Below are positions 39,793-52,500 of a stretch of DNA of 64,000 bases, piece after piece; position 1 is the first letter of the stretch, and every line of letters starts with the position of its first letter. Made by a program: the position numbers and the translations under genes. The notes under the pieces are model-generated. The model saw only the letters and a list, made by a program, of their open reading frames with translations. It did no database searches and was not told where the DNA came from. Source of the stretch: Chromera velia (Eukaryota > Sar > Chromeraceae); the NCBI GenBank assembly GCA_018398765.1, contig JAHBMJ010005715.1:1-64000 (forward strand), written 5' to 3'.

Positions 39793-41688
39793 TGTGTGTA
39801 CGCGCAAGGGTGTTTACGTGCCTCATTCTGCAACCTCCCACACACACGCTGCGTCTGTCCGGTCTCTCCTCTCCTCCTGCCTGCCTGCAGGTGACATCAA
39901 GCTGTTCGACCTGCGCACAAACACCCTCTTGTGGGACACGAACGTCAAGAATGGAGTCAGTCTGTCAGCAGCCTGTCAGGAGGACCGTGTGTCTGTCTGT
40001 CTCTGTCAACGGCTTTTTCTGTCTGTTGGGCAGGTGCTTTGTCAGTCTTCAATCAGTCTATCGCAGAAGAACGGAGAGAGGCCGAGAGGTGTGCGTAGGA
40101 TTGCGGAAGGAAATTCCTCGAAAAGGCTCGGCGGAATTTTATGAGGGCACGTCTGGCTTCCTTGGTCCCTCTCGAAAGTTTTCGTGGGATTCGATTTCTG
40201 TCGATATTTCGAAGACCAAAACGAACGTCTCCAGATTTAACAAACTGAACTCTCCCGGCGCTTGCGATTCTATTCTGGCTGCATGCATGCAGGTCTGTCA
40301 CGTGCAGTTCGACAGGAAAGACATTGCGATGAACAAATTGGGGGTCTCCACACTGGAAGGCAAACTGGTCAGCCAGGCAGGCAGGCTCTGATCAATAAAT
40401 AGGGGCATGCACGCAGGGGGAGGTCCCATGTGGCTACATGCAGGCTTCTTTGTCTGGTCGCATCTGTGACGCTTTGCGTCGTGCGCAGCTTTGCGACGAT
40501 TGTGCTACTCTGCCCATTTGCACACGCGCAAAGAAGGCAACATGTCTCGCAGTCTCCCACCTTCACTTACACATTGGTTGCGCTAGTGGCGGGTGCGATT
40601 TCACCCTTCCTGGAATAAAGGGTGTTTCTTTCCTTCCCTTTTTTCTGCTTCTGCTTCTGCTTCTGCCTGCCTGCAGATGATGTACGACCTCCGGACATTC
40701 CACCCTGAGGAGGGCTTTGCTGGAAGGGTGGAGAGTGTGAACAAGTCCACGGTGTGGGGGTGCACTTTCCTTCCTCAGGTCAGTCAGTCAGGCAACCGGG
40801 GAATCATGGAAGGCCTGGGGAGGTAGTTTTGTTGGGCTCCATTGCTGGTGGACCTATTGGATTGTGCTCTTTTGCTGCTGTCTGTTGTCTTGTCGAGAGG
40901 AGAGAGCGCACAGGACAAGAAGAACGGATGGATGGGGCTTTTTCTTCTCTTCTGCCGATTCATTCTCTCAGGATGCACTCGGAGTTGGGATGCTTGGTTG
41001 CGCATTCTTTGCACAGTGCGTTGGCAGCATATCGTGGACTGCTAGCAGACTTGGCATGGTTCAAGGATCAGCTGAGTGAGTGAGGGATCAGTTGATGAGG
41101 TGTCCTTTTTGCGTTGTGCACTTTCCTCTTCGGCATCCCACCATTCACCTGAGGCATGTGTCTGTGCAGTGTGCCCTGAATGTCGCCCTCTATCCTCTAT
41201 TCTATTGTGATTCGGTGTTATGCAGAACCGGGAGCTCCTGGCGTGCTCTGGCGGCAACGGACACCTCGCTGTTTATAAGTAGTCAGTCAGTTAGTCGGTC
41301 GGTCGGTCGGGCAGGCGGACAGACAGACAGACAGACAGACAAAAAAGGAAATGTAACTTCGAGCATGGATACTCTGTTTGTTTGAATCCATATGCTTCAC
41401 TCCGGCTCCTTGCCGACTTCCTTTCGTTTCTTGCTTGCATGAGCAACACAGAACAGAAATCCTTCACTGAATCGTTCGTCTCTCCAATGCAGCTCCTACC
41501 CCAAGCAACGATCCAGAAAGGACGGCAATGGCATCGAGAAGGGCGTCCCTGGAACTCTGGAGCTGTTGAACGAGAAGGAACTCTCCACGCAGCCCATTGT
41601 GTCCCTCGATTGGTCCGTCCGTCCGTCCGTCCGTGTGGTTAATTGTCTTGTCGTTCTCTGTGGACGGTCGTACTTTTGTCGGGCAAAG

Positions 41689-41726
<38 letters not shown>

Positions 41727-42177
41727 TGCCTCCCCTCTGTTTGTGGGAAAAGCTGAGAGGTCTGGCTGTCGGGCGCCGTAATTCATGCTTCTTGTTCCTG
41801 TCTGTTGGATTGAGTGTCGCGATGAAAGGACCGGTATTTGCACGTTTTTCTGCACCTTTGCTTTGGGGAAGAGAGGCTGTGGAATATGTGATTGAGCGAA
41901 AATTCATCAGAGTTCTTGCTCTTCCACGTCAACTAATAAGAGAGCACCTCCTTATGAAGAGCTAAGTTCCTTCAAGATAGACGGAGAGCAGAAAGACGAG
42001 ATGAGATTTGCAGTAAAATGCCCATCTGCTTAAATCGATGAGTGACCGTTTTTTGCCGTGTCCCCCCCTCCGTCTTGTTATCTCTGCAGGCACAAAGGGA
42101 AGATCGGGCTTTGTTGCATGGCCTGTCTCGACCAGACAGTGCGTGTGGCCATCGTGACCAAATTAAATCTCTACTGA
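36798..42177 (+). CDS. WDR92 (DNAAF10) dynein assembly factor, WD40 protein
   Basis: Fifteen exons: 36798-36871, 37170-37278, 37540-37640, 37932-37971, 38272-38309, 38573-38625, 38977-39032, 39301-39343, 39657-39707, 39891-39955, 40293-40367, 40677-40778, 41226-41278, 41493-41612, 42090-42177. All junctions are in phase and give 355 residues, against 357 in human WDR92. Matching stretches include [97 protein letters not shown] and [17 protein letters not shown]92 works with R2TP-type co-chaperones to pre-assemble axonemal dyneins in the cytoplasm, so its presence fits a flagellated stage. The coding sequence is about one fifth of the locus; several introns begin with tetranucleotide repeats. 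Confidence 0.96.
41281..41340. repeat. Tetranucleotide repeat cluster at a 5' splice site
   Basis: GTCA, GGTC and GACA runs begin directly at the donor after WDR92 exon 13 (41278). Confidence 0.8.
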
Positions 42178-42858
42178 TTGAATTAAAATCATTCCACCAC
42201 TGGCAATGTCATCCAAGCATAGTAAAAAAAAAAAAAGAGAAAGTTTACAGAAATATGCGCAGGAATATGTTTTAATCATTTGCACCTACGTTTGCACTCG
42301 GTGTTACAAATATATTAATTAATTGATTATTAAAAAAAAAAAAAAACAGAAAAAAAAAAAGATTTAGAAACGTACTATAATCAACACGTTTAGTTTAGTT
42401 TGTAGTGCTAGGTCTAGTGCTAGGTAAAACCCATTTTTTTTTTTCGTTTTTATAACCTCTCTGAGGGTCTTGACACTCAAGTAGCTCATAGTGTCGGAAG
42501 GGTCATTTTTGTAAATATAAAAAGATTCGCATTTTGAAGTCTAAAATAAAATTTCAAATTGATTGATTTTCTAAAACATCTTCATCTAAGTCCATCATAT
42601 TAGGTTTAGAATTAAGTTGAGTTTCAAATAAAAAGGAGAAATTGATAAAAAATTGTTTAAATCACTGGCAAGATTAAGTGAGCAAAGGACTACGGGAAAG
42701 TTGAACGGGGAAGCTCAGTGTTTAACTCACTTAGTCTAACTAAGAAACGAAGTAAGAAAAAATATCACTGCTACCTACAGCTCAGTAGGCAGCCTAAACC
42801 CAACTTAATTAGGAGCCTGCCCGTGCATGCATTTGCTAGTCCATTTATATCCATGTTA
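42178..42858. other. AT-rich convergent intergenic block
   Basis: It lies between the WDR92 stop and the stop of the minus-strand ankyrin gene. It has A and T homopolymer runs (42225, 42330, 42435) and the short direct repeat CTAGGTCTAGTGCTAGG at about 42410. No coding frame and no clear inverted-repeat element was found. Confidence 0.6.
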
Positions 42859-44265
42859 TTATGACAAATTGACTAGGAAGGTACGGATTGGGGAGTTTTC
42901 AAGAAGCTCTCTTTCCGCGAGTACAAGCGCAGTCATACCGTCGACATCCATGACATTCATGTCAATACCGTGAGAGACGAACATCTGTGCTATGCGGAGC
43001 TTCTTCTGGTAGTCAACTCCCACATCATCTAATCTATCGATATGAGTAGCGGTAAGGTGAAGAGCCGTACGCGCAACGTTGGTTCTTGTTTGAACATCGG
43101 CACCTGCACCGAAAAGAAGCTCAGCAACGTCTTCAGATCCAAAGACTGCAACGTGATGAAGAGCCGTGATTCCTTTATCATTCCTCGCATTCATGTCTGC
43201 CCCACGGGAAATCAAAAGCTGTGCAACGTCTTTGTACTCTATCCGTAGACCAATCGTGCAACACAGAGGGGTCCAGCGAAAACTAGGGCGAAAACGACCG
43301 ATCTCATTAATTCTAGCTCCGCGGTCAAGCAGCAACTCAACTGTATCTCTCTGTCCTGCGGAACACGCACAGTGAATGGCCATATCTCCATTTTTTGTCT
43401 TTGTGTGCAATTCGGCGCCGCACGAAAGAAGCACGTCAACGTATTCTCTCGGTACATATTCGTCAGTATAGTGAAGGAGCCTGAACCCTTCTTGATCTTC
43501 TACATTCACTTTCGCTCCATTTGAAAGAAGGAACGTCCCTATCTCGGGGTATGAAAAGACTGCAATGAGGGCTGTGCCGCCGCGCATTGTATGGCACTTC
43601 ACTTCGAGTCCCGCCCCAACCTCGACCAGCACTCTGACGGCATCAACATTGCCCATGATGACAGCCGTCATGAGGGCTGTGGATTGGCCATAAAATCCGT
43701 CTATGTTAGCCTCCAATGAGAAACAGTAACGTAAATTATCCGTTGGCGTAGATGAGAAAAGAGTAGAGCAAAGCGTCTCCACTGATACGGGCTTAAAAGT
43801 CTTAAAACGGATGACGCGAAAAATGGATTTACCAACGAGATGAGACAAGTCGATGTTGTAATTGCACGAGACAAGTTGATCCAGTTCTGCATAACAACTC
43901 CTGTTCAGCTTATGTAGCTGCTGCTGAACAATCTGACAGAGATGTGAGAAGGTGGCAGCCTCTTTGGGAAAGAGGGCTGCGGAAGGAGGAGGCGATCCCT
44001 GGCCTTGCCCTCCTTAGGATTTCTTTCTCAGTTGCAACAAAAGCTTCTTTTTATGTCGGATCGACTCGACAACTTTGAGAAAGGCACCTTCAAGAGAGTT
44101 GAGCTCTTGTATCACAGGGTTGATAGGAACATCATTGTCAGAGGAAGAGTCGGAGAGGGATGGAGCTCTGTTCATGAGCAAAACTCCAGAGACAATCCAG
44201 AGAATCCAACTGTCTAGAGCGCTCACAGCGTCTGTAAAAAACCTTTGCACTGACCGCATTCTCAA
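42859..44265 (-). CDS. Ankyrin-repeat protein with an in-frame TAA, possibly decayed
   Basis: One reading frame runs from 44265 to the stop at 42859 and is interrupted only by a TAA at 44016-44014. The part after it (384 codons) has about seven ankyrin repeats (STALMTAVIMGNVDAVRVLV, GDMAIHCACSAGQRDTVELL, GITALHHVAVFGSEDVAELL) and contains no ATG near its start. The part before it (SSSDNDVPINPVIQELNSLE...) is helical and looks coding. Either the stop is real and the gene is broken, or it lies in a short intron: GTGCCT after LNSLEG to CTAAG before GGQGQG would be 75 bases and keeps phase. An upstream signal-like start (44347, MTVHDSILVLFIFALLVHPL) is followed by a good GTGAGT...TTACAG pair, but that junction is out of phase. 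The gene is nearly intron-free, unlike its neighbours. Confidence 0.6.
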
Positions 44266-44344
44266 TACTCACGTTTGCTGCGAGAATCAGTGGGTGTACA
44301 AGTAAAGCAAATATAAAAAGGACTAGTATACTGTCGTGAACTGT

Positions 44345-44430
44345 CATTAGGATCTGAAAGATATTATCTGCACATCATTAGGATCTGACATCGATCGATC
44401 TGACGTGTGAAAGACATCATTAGGATCTGA
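44345..44430. repeat. Three copies of CATTAGGATCTGA upstream of the ankyrin gene
   Basis: Exact 13-base copies lie at 44345-44357, 44376-44388 and 44418-44430, two of them followed by AAGA. They lie just upstream of the possible start of the minus-strand ankyrin gene and could be binding sites or a small decayed tandem repeat. Confidence 0.7.
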
Positions 44431-45761
44431 AAGACGGTCAATCTGCGTTGTCACATGTATGTCTGCAGGCATGTACGTTAATTGTTTCTATATCAGTACA
44501 AGTAAGCCGTGGGGCCCGCGGCTTTAAAGTCACTGAAATGTTGCTGGGGAGGGAGACTCAGTACTTGGCATATGTTAGACTGGCCGACCGAACAAACGGA
44601 GGAGAGTGAAGAAAGAAGAGGGAGAGGGGGGGGAAAGAACTATTGAAGGAAGGAAGGAATAAAGAGATCAAGCAAGAGTTAAATATAATTAAATTTTGTA
44701 GAAAAAAAAATATAAGGTTGAAGAGACCTGTTGCATGAAGAGGGAAAGAAAAGAGTAACACTGTTGAAGAGAAAAGAATTCTTTGAAATATTTAGTATCA
44801 ACACAAGGAACAGAAAAGGAAAGGAAAAGCACAAGAAGGGGAGATCAGTGGAGGAAGTGTTGGTCAGTCACTATTTTTGTATCCCACCTTCAGATCGAAT
44901 CGATAGATCACCCGAACATATCCAGCAAGGCGGGGAGTGATTAAGAGTGCAAGGCCCTTGGCATACAGGGACCTCACTATCACCTCAGCACATCTCGCAG
45001 GAAGGAATTTTTATGGCAGTTCTAGGGGTAGGCATAGGGACCACGCGGGGTGCCTATGTAGAGCAACTAGGATTGACGGAAATACGAACCGAACCTATGC
45101 ATACCGGACCAATACACGCCCGGAGAGGCGATAAGAGTTTTTCGTGTTTCTACTCACATGCATGCATGCAGGCCCCGGCATGCATGCATGGCCCCGGCAT
45201 GCCTTGATATTCCCTAAGCATGCATAAGCATGCCGTCTCCGGTCGTGTTGCAACGATATTTGATGATCGATGTGTGATGCCCATTGAGCAGACTGCGATC
45301 CGCGTCCTTTTGGCATCTTCGATGGGTGACACGGCCGGAGCTTTGAGATCCAGGTCAGGTGCCAGCAACTTCTGTCGTCAATGGATTGAATGCGTCAGGC
45401 AAGATGGAATGAGAGTAAACAGAAGTCCCAAGAAAAGCAACCTGTCTGGATCTTACCTCAAATTGTGTTGCTCGTCGAACTTCTTCTTCACGTCAAGACG
45501 GCACAGAGTCACCATGCACCTCTAGGGAAGGGCCTTTCTCGTAATCACATCTTCCATCGCTTTGTGCTCCTGCTGAACACCGGCCCTCTGCTGTCATCTC
45601 TTCACTCCCGGCCTGTCCGTTCAGACTGAACAGACTGAAAAGCAAAGACTGGTCCAACGGGAAAATGCCAGGAGAAGAATCTTGTTAGACTGGGGCTCGC
45701 CCAACCTCCTGCTCTCCTTGTGTCCCCTGTGCACCCAAGGTGCTGAGGAAGGTATCTGCAG
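44431..45761. promoter_or_regulatory. Divergent intergenic region, ankyrin / kinesin-like genes
   Basis: No convincing gene was found in these 1.3 kb. A purine-rich stretch lies at 44600-44860. At 45160-45235 there is a dense set of GCATGC/TGCATGCATGCA motifs spaced by CCCCGG words, about 550 bases before the ATG of the kinesin-like gene. A promoter role is inferred by position and by the same motif at other 5' ends here. Confidence 0.4.
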
Positions 45762-46280
45762 ATGGACGATAAGCACGTGTACCGTCAGCCTGTAATCAGA
45801 CTGGCGAAGATCAAGGCACTCCCTTTTGGAGAGTCGGAGGCCAACGAGGACATCTTCTTCCAAGATGCACCCCCTGCAGGTCTGTCCGCCTACTTGCCAA
45901 GCTCTTAATCTTCCTCTGTGAACAGTCATTGACTCTCTATTCTCTTCTCCCTTGTCTCCTTCGTCCCGCCACGCGAGTCTACCTTTCCCTTCCAAAGATC
46001 CATGCTGCATTCTCGGCTTGCTCTCCATCCCGGCCACTCTCCGCCCTATCCCCCTCACCTCTCCTCCCCCCGCATTGTTCCTGCACACCAAACGGAGTTC
46101 ACTGTGGTCCATCGACGTCCCGTCGTTCCACCTGAAATCCCAATCACAGACTTGCTATGTCCTTCCTTTCAACCAAGTATTTCGACCCTTCCCCCAGTGT
46201 GCTGGCTAGTAGTCGCTACCCGTGCCCCTCTGCTCTTCTCCCGTCCCTGCCTCAACATACTGCAATTTGCGACCCGAAGC

Positions 46281-46324
<44 letters not shown>

Positions 46325-46372
46325 GTGTGTCTGTGTGCGTGTGAGTGAGTGTGTCTGTGTGCGTGTGAGTGA

Positions 46373-46411
<39 letters not shown>

Positions 46412-46436
46412 TGAGTGAGTGTGAGTGAGTGAGTGA

Positions 46437-46513
<77 letters not shown>

Positions 46514-49500
46514 TGTGTGTGCAGTGCTCCTCCACGACCCGAAGAGCAGACGCAACGCTGCCCCCGTCGAATACCCTGTCGACTTTGTCTACGGCCCCCT
46601 CGCGAAGGCAGAGGACGTGTTCCACCGCCACATCCAGCCCCTGGTCGAGGCCTTTGTGGACGGGGTCGACGCCACTCTTTTGGTATTTGGGCCCGACGGA
46701 GGAGGGAAGTCCTCCCTGCTGGAGGGGCCCAGGGGCTTGGAGGCTCTCGCGGCAGCAGCTGCGTTCCAGTTCCTCGAACAGAAGGGGGCTACGGACAAGG
46801 CTGGATTTTCTTTTTCAGTCAAAATTCGTTACCTGGAGGTCTATAATGGTTTGTTCGATGCTTCTTTGTTGGCTGGCTGGCTGGATGTGTTAATCGAATC
46901 TGTGACATGAAAAAAGAATCATTCCGGGAGCCGGTAAGTCGGAAGGAGGGAATACCAGATGCCCTCTTATCAATCAAGTCTTCACCTCCGTCAGTCATTC
47001 TCATCTCTTCTTGCAAAGAGGTTGTGCTACGAGAACCCGCTCTCTCCCTTGCAGAGCAGATGGCCGAAATTGTGCCGGGATTTGTTGATATGCAGAAAGT
47101 ACTTGTGCATACACACACTTTTCTCTCTCGATCCATTGCAGAGCATGTCACAGACCTCCTCTCTCGTACCCCTGGATCTGTCGTTGTGTCCCCCGTTGAC
47201 ACTGTGGACGGGACACAACTCCAGAACGCAACTGGGTTGACCGTCAACGGAGCAGAGGATGTAGTGGGAACGTTGCAGGGAGCAGCGCAGAAGAGAAACA
47301 TGAGCGCGAAGCACAAGACAACCACGTGCATGCAGATGGAACTTCTGCAGAGCTTCAGCAAGTCAGCAACACAGGCAGGCAGGGAGAAGGTCAACACACT
47401 GGGGGGTTAGGGAGGTGCAAATTGAGACGAAAGGGAAGGGACGGAAAGAAGAGAAAGAGGACGGACGAAAGGGGCAATCAATCAATCAATCAAGGGTGGC
47501 AGACAGAAAAGAAAATTACGGGAAGAGGGAGTGAAATGAGAATGGATCTGCATGTTTGTTTATTTGGATTTAATTTCCCGGAGGGAAACCTCACTGGTCA
47601 GATCTTTCAGAAGATCAATTCTGCCTCCGCTCCGCTCCTTCCGAACTCTTCTAAATGTCTGAGTCCCCTTCGTTTTCTCTTTTCTCTTCTAGGCAACCAA
47701 CAAAATGAAACCTTCCAAACATTCTTCCTTTTTGCAGACAAGGTTGGTCTGCTTGTTCCCGCCTGACCGTCGTGGAGTCTCTGGGCACAGACTGTCTGGC
47801 AATGGACAGGGATGCGGTGCAGATGTCTGAAGGGTTCAATGCTTTCAGGTCAGTCTGTTTGTTGAGCGAACTGTGTTCGTTCTCTTTCTTTGTCTACAAC
47901 GTTTCTGGAATCCCAGAAGACATTCGCGCACGCTGACTCACATTCACTACGTCACTTACTCCGTCCGAAAGACCCCCCTCCTTCGACCGACTGCACTCGC
48001 ATGTAACCATCAGGTTCCCATTTCTTTGCAGAGAAAGAAAGAGAGCTTCACGGACGACACATGCAGACGTTCCTCTGGCCATCCTCTTTCTTCCATCCAT
48101 CCATCATCCATCCGAATCAACGCCCCTTCTCCTCTCCTCTCCTCTCCCTCCTCCCTCGATGCATCCTGCAGGTCGGCCTTTTCCCTCTCTGACGTGGTCA
48201 ACTCCTGGCAGACGAACTCGATTGCAGACGCCTCGCGGGCCCTCCTCCCCTGGCTGGTCGCTCCGATGCTCACACAGGGCAACGCGCTGTGCTGTGCCAT
48301 TCTCTGTCTACAGCAGAACCAGGTGAGTGAGTGAGTGAGTGAGTGAGTGAGTGAGTGAGTGAGTTAGGCCAGAGAGAAGGAATTTTGTTTGGAAAGGAGC
48401 ACTGCTTTTCGATTGCGCAAGTTTGTGTCTGCAGCAGGACACGGAGAGAAGATCGTGGCGGGAACCTGATAGTTTGACTGTTATTTCACAAGAGAGCTTC
48501 CTCCCTGTCCGCATTTTTCTGGTCCACATATCCTGCCTCTAGACGTCTCTTTTGACTTTCTTTGGCTCAATGTATTTTTGTCGGCGCAATGCCGGCGTTG
48601 CTTTTTTCAATTTCTATTTGCACAAAAGCTTCTTACATATTTCTCTCTGTGGCGGGGTCCGATGGACGATGTTTTTGTTTCTCATTAATTTCTCTCCCCC
48701 TTTTGTCTGTCTGCTCGCTCCATTTTCTCTCTCTCTGCAGTACGAGCGGAGTAAAGCGGGACTGGACCTTCTCCTGAACATGGGCCGGCTGGTGACCCAC
48801 CCTACTTGTGTAGACAACAGGGTGCTCGGTTTCGTGCGGGCACTGAGGAGGGAAATCCTACAAACAAGACAGGTGGGGGGGATTTTGGCTTCTTCGCTGA
48901 GAAACCGGTGAGAGCGTTTGGGGTGAGGGGAATCAGATAGATCCTTTGGCCACTCTGAGAAGCACTCAAGATTCTGTGCGCGGCATCGCGTCTCTCTCTT
49001 TCTCTCTCTGTTCTGTGTCGTCAATCATATTATTTGTACGGTGTGTGTATGCAGGCCCACAAAGCTGCCAGCGCTCTGGCCCCGGGTGCAGAGCTTCACG
49101 AGAAGACAAAAAAACACATCCATGGTTCGTATCCTAGTGTTTTCTCGTTTCTTCTGTTTCTCTAAACACTCCACGCTCCTTGCTGTTTGCCCATTTCTCT
49201 GTGAATGTCCACCGGCAGTTCATCACAAAGAAAACAAAGAGGGGGCGACAGAGACGCTCTCTCTTCTTCCATCCTCTCTACTTCTGCTGCACTCTCAACT
49301 GAATGTCCAACGATTCATCAGTCGCACACAGACACGTACATGCAGAGAGGGCAGTCTTTCTTTCATCAGTCTCTTCTCCCTTTCATCGCCCCGCGCGCAG
49401 ACCTGGAAGGACGTCTGGTAGCAGAGGAGCTCTCAAAGGCCAAAGCACTGGACGAGCAGAGAAGACTCCAGGTGGGTCTAACGGAATTGAATGAAGGCCT

Positions 49501-52500
49501 GGGGAAGAAGGAAGGAAAGGGAAAAGAAGGGAAGGGACGGCATCAGATGGAAGAACAAAAAGGAAGCTACCGACCATGTCCCTGCCTTGATATGTCCTCC
49601 AATAGGAAAGTAAGTGAAAGAAAAGAACGACGCGCCTTTTTGTGAGTGAAAGGTGTGAGGAGGGGGGGAGCGGATTTTTTGGCGTCATAGAAACGGAGGG
49701 GAGGCCCAGGGGAAAATAACTTGATGCGTATTCTGTTGCCTTTCTCTCTTTCTGATTCCCTTTACGTGACGTGCATTCTCGTCACACTTCTCTCTTGCGC
49801 CCTTTTCGTGCAGAGCAAGTTGGAAGAGATGAAGGAAAAGTACAAGGTCCGTCTCTCCCTCTCGTCCAGCATGTCCCCATGGGTGGACTTCTGTTGGCAG
49901 TAACTTCTGTGGAATTGGACGTCTCTTTCTCCTGAGCGTCGATAAAGAGTGCAATAGAGCTCCAACAGTCCTTCTGTCTGTTCATCTGTTCGTGTGCGTG
50001 AGAGAGAATGAGAATGAAGAAATGGTACAGAAGCGCCCCTCCCTCCTTCTCGCATCCCGTTGTCTCTCTCTTCTGTCTGTCTGTCTGTCTGTCTTTCTTT
50101 TTGTCTGTTTGTGTTCATGAAGAAAAGGAGGGAGAAGAAGAAGAAACATATAGTCTGTCTGTCTGTCTGTCTGTCTGTATCTGTAGAGAGAAGTCTAGCA
50201 GTCTGTCGGTGTCTGTGCGTAAAAAAAAACAAATGAAAGTCCCCGGTGATTCTGTTTTTCTTTTTCTTCCCTTGTTGCAGCGTGCGATAGAGGCCCAACT
50301 AGCTGCTCAGAAGAGCTTGGTGGGGAGCGAGGAGGACAGGCTGAAGGTGTGCCAGGCGTTGGTGACCCTCCAAATAGAGGCCACAAAGGCGAAGGACGAG
50401 GCCTCACAACAGAAATATGCGGTGAGTGCATGGAGTCAGCAGGTGCTTGCTCCTTTCTGTTTCTTGCTCCTTCTCTCCCTCGCTCTCTCCGATCGGCCCT
50501 GCACTCTCGTCTCTCGTGGCGTCCGTCCGTGTGTGTGCTGGTCGGTCGGTCCGCTGTTCGGCTCACTGAAGTGTTCGCCGACAAAGGAACTGAAAAATTA
50601 CAGGGTCGTTTGCTTGTTTTCTTTTTGTAGGTAAATCAACGAAGTGCGTCCTTCATAAGGTACACGTCTCCTCTCCCTCTTTCTCTCACTTGTACGTTTG
50701 TGTGTGCAGGATGCGTCGAAGCTTGTGACATACGAACAAGACGTGGTGGACTTGACCCTTCAGAACAAGACGAAGGCAGAGCAGCTGACGGCACTGGAGA
50801 AAAAGGCAGAGGCACTGGAGGCAGAGAGGAGACAATTGGAAATCGAGTTGGCTGCAGGTGGGTGGGTTCTCTTTTTGGTTTTGCTTTTTGTCTGCGATTG
50901 GCGGCAGTCAGTCTGTGCCCTCGTTGCCTTTTCCTTTGTCTCCTATACCATTTCTCACTCTCATTCCAGTGACACGATGCAAAAGCTCTGCACATTTTGA
51001 TGCATGCAGAAATGCATTTTGCGATTGCGATTATGAAAGAAGGTGCAATCCAAGCTGATTTTGTCTCTCTCTCGCGGCCTCTGTGTCCATTTATACTATC
51101 GATATGTGTGCACCCTCCCTGCAGCGAGGCGGACGCTCCTGCAACTTCGGGATGAGTACCAGATGGAGAGGAAGAGGGTGGGTGAGTGAGTGGCAGGTTG
51201 GGTGTTCGTGTGACTGTTTTTTTGCAGACGGGTGAAACCCCAAAGCTGATTCTTGAGGAAACAAACGAAGAAACGAAACGAACAAATAAGCCAGGGTATC
51301 AGCGGACAAATGCGTATAGCCTGGAGACCGTCATCCTATCAGCATCGTGTGAGGATCCAAGGCATCTGAAGACGAAGCCGTTGCAGCCCTGTGTGTCTAC
51401 TCATTCTGGCAGTCGCGCCTCTGGGGATATTGGCATGTGCATATCCAAATTTCTCGTTTATTAGAGTGAATGAGTGCGCGAGGGAGACCGTGAGTGTGCA
51501 TACGCATGTATATGTTTTTGTATGCGTATGGCCGCAGAACGAGGAGTTGTCCGTAGAGGTTGTGAACCTGATGAACGCCAAGGGAGAGCTGGAGAGAAGA
51601 CTGGACTCGCTCACGAAGGCGCAAAAACACAAAGACGAGTGAGTAAGTGAGTGAGTGAGTGTGAGTGAGTGAGTGAGTGAGTGGAAAGGTGAAAGACCGT
51701 TTGACAGAGGGAAACACGACGCTAGAATAAATACACGGGAGACAGAGAAAGTGAGCGGAGGCTGAAGGGGGACGGGGAGACTCGAGAAATGAAGAGAAGG
51801 AAAAGAACGGAAGAGCGGGACATAAAACGAAAGAAAGAACGCTAGAGCACACATGCGACACGGAGCGAAGCAACAGCCAAACGGATCGTGCTGTAACGGG
51901 ACGAAGACATGCAAAAAGCTCCAGCACATCAAATATTGTGTATCCATTGTCAGCATGTCGGTTTATAAGTGCGACGAATGAATGTTCATCAAAGACTTCT
52001 TCTCCTGACGGTGTATTCATTTCACACTTTTGTTTTGACGGCGGTGTCTCCCCTTTTGACTCTGAGTGCAGCGAGGTGGGGTCCCTCAGAGACGCCCTGG
52101 AGGGCAGAACGAAGGGAGAGGAGAGTCTCAGGGGAAGGGTGCAGCAGATGGAGGAGGCAATCACTACACTGACGGCAGAAAAAATGCGCACAGAGGTGGG
52201 CCTTGCCTTGCCTTGCATCTTGCTGGCTTTTCGCTTTCTGTCTGTCCCAGCCCATCTTTCTCCGTTCATAGTAATCGATTCATTCGGTTGCCTGTCCTTA
52301 TTTGTTTGTCTTCCCTCCTACTTGGACACGCTATCAGCCGTGTGGCTGTGGTGATTTGTGTGGGAAGACTATTTGTTGCTGTGCTGCTCTCTGCCTGAGC
52401 TCTGTCCTCTTCCCCAGACTTGAGTCTGTAGGAGGACGTCGCATACAAAAAATAAATTTCGAAAGCAACGCTACATTAATTGTTATTCCTTCCCATGTTT

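Noticed and set aside
45390-45640. Plus-strand ORFs upstream of the kinesin-like start
   Set aside because: They are short, overlap in different frames without splice links to exon 1, and match no family; probably untranslated leader or intergenic.
51397-52269. Minus-strand frame of 290 codons
   Set aside because: It is antisense to two coiled-coil exons and their microsatellite introns, and no domain is seen.
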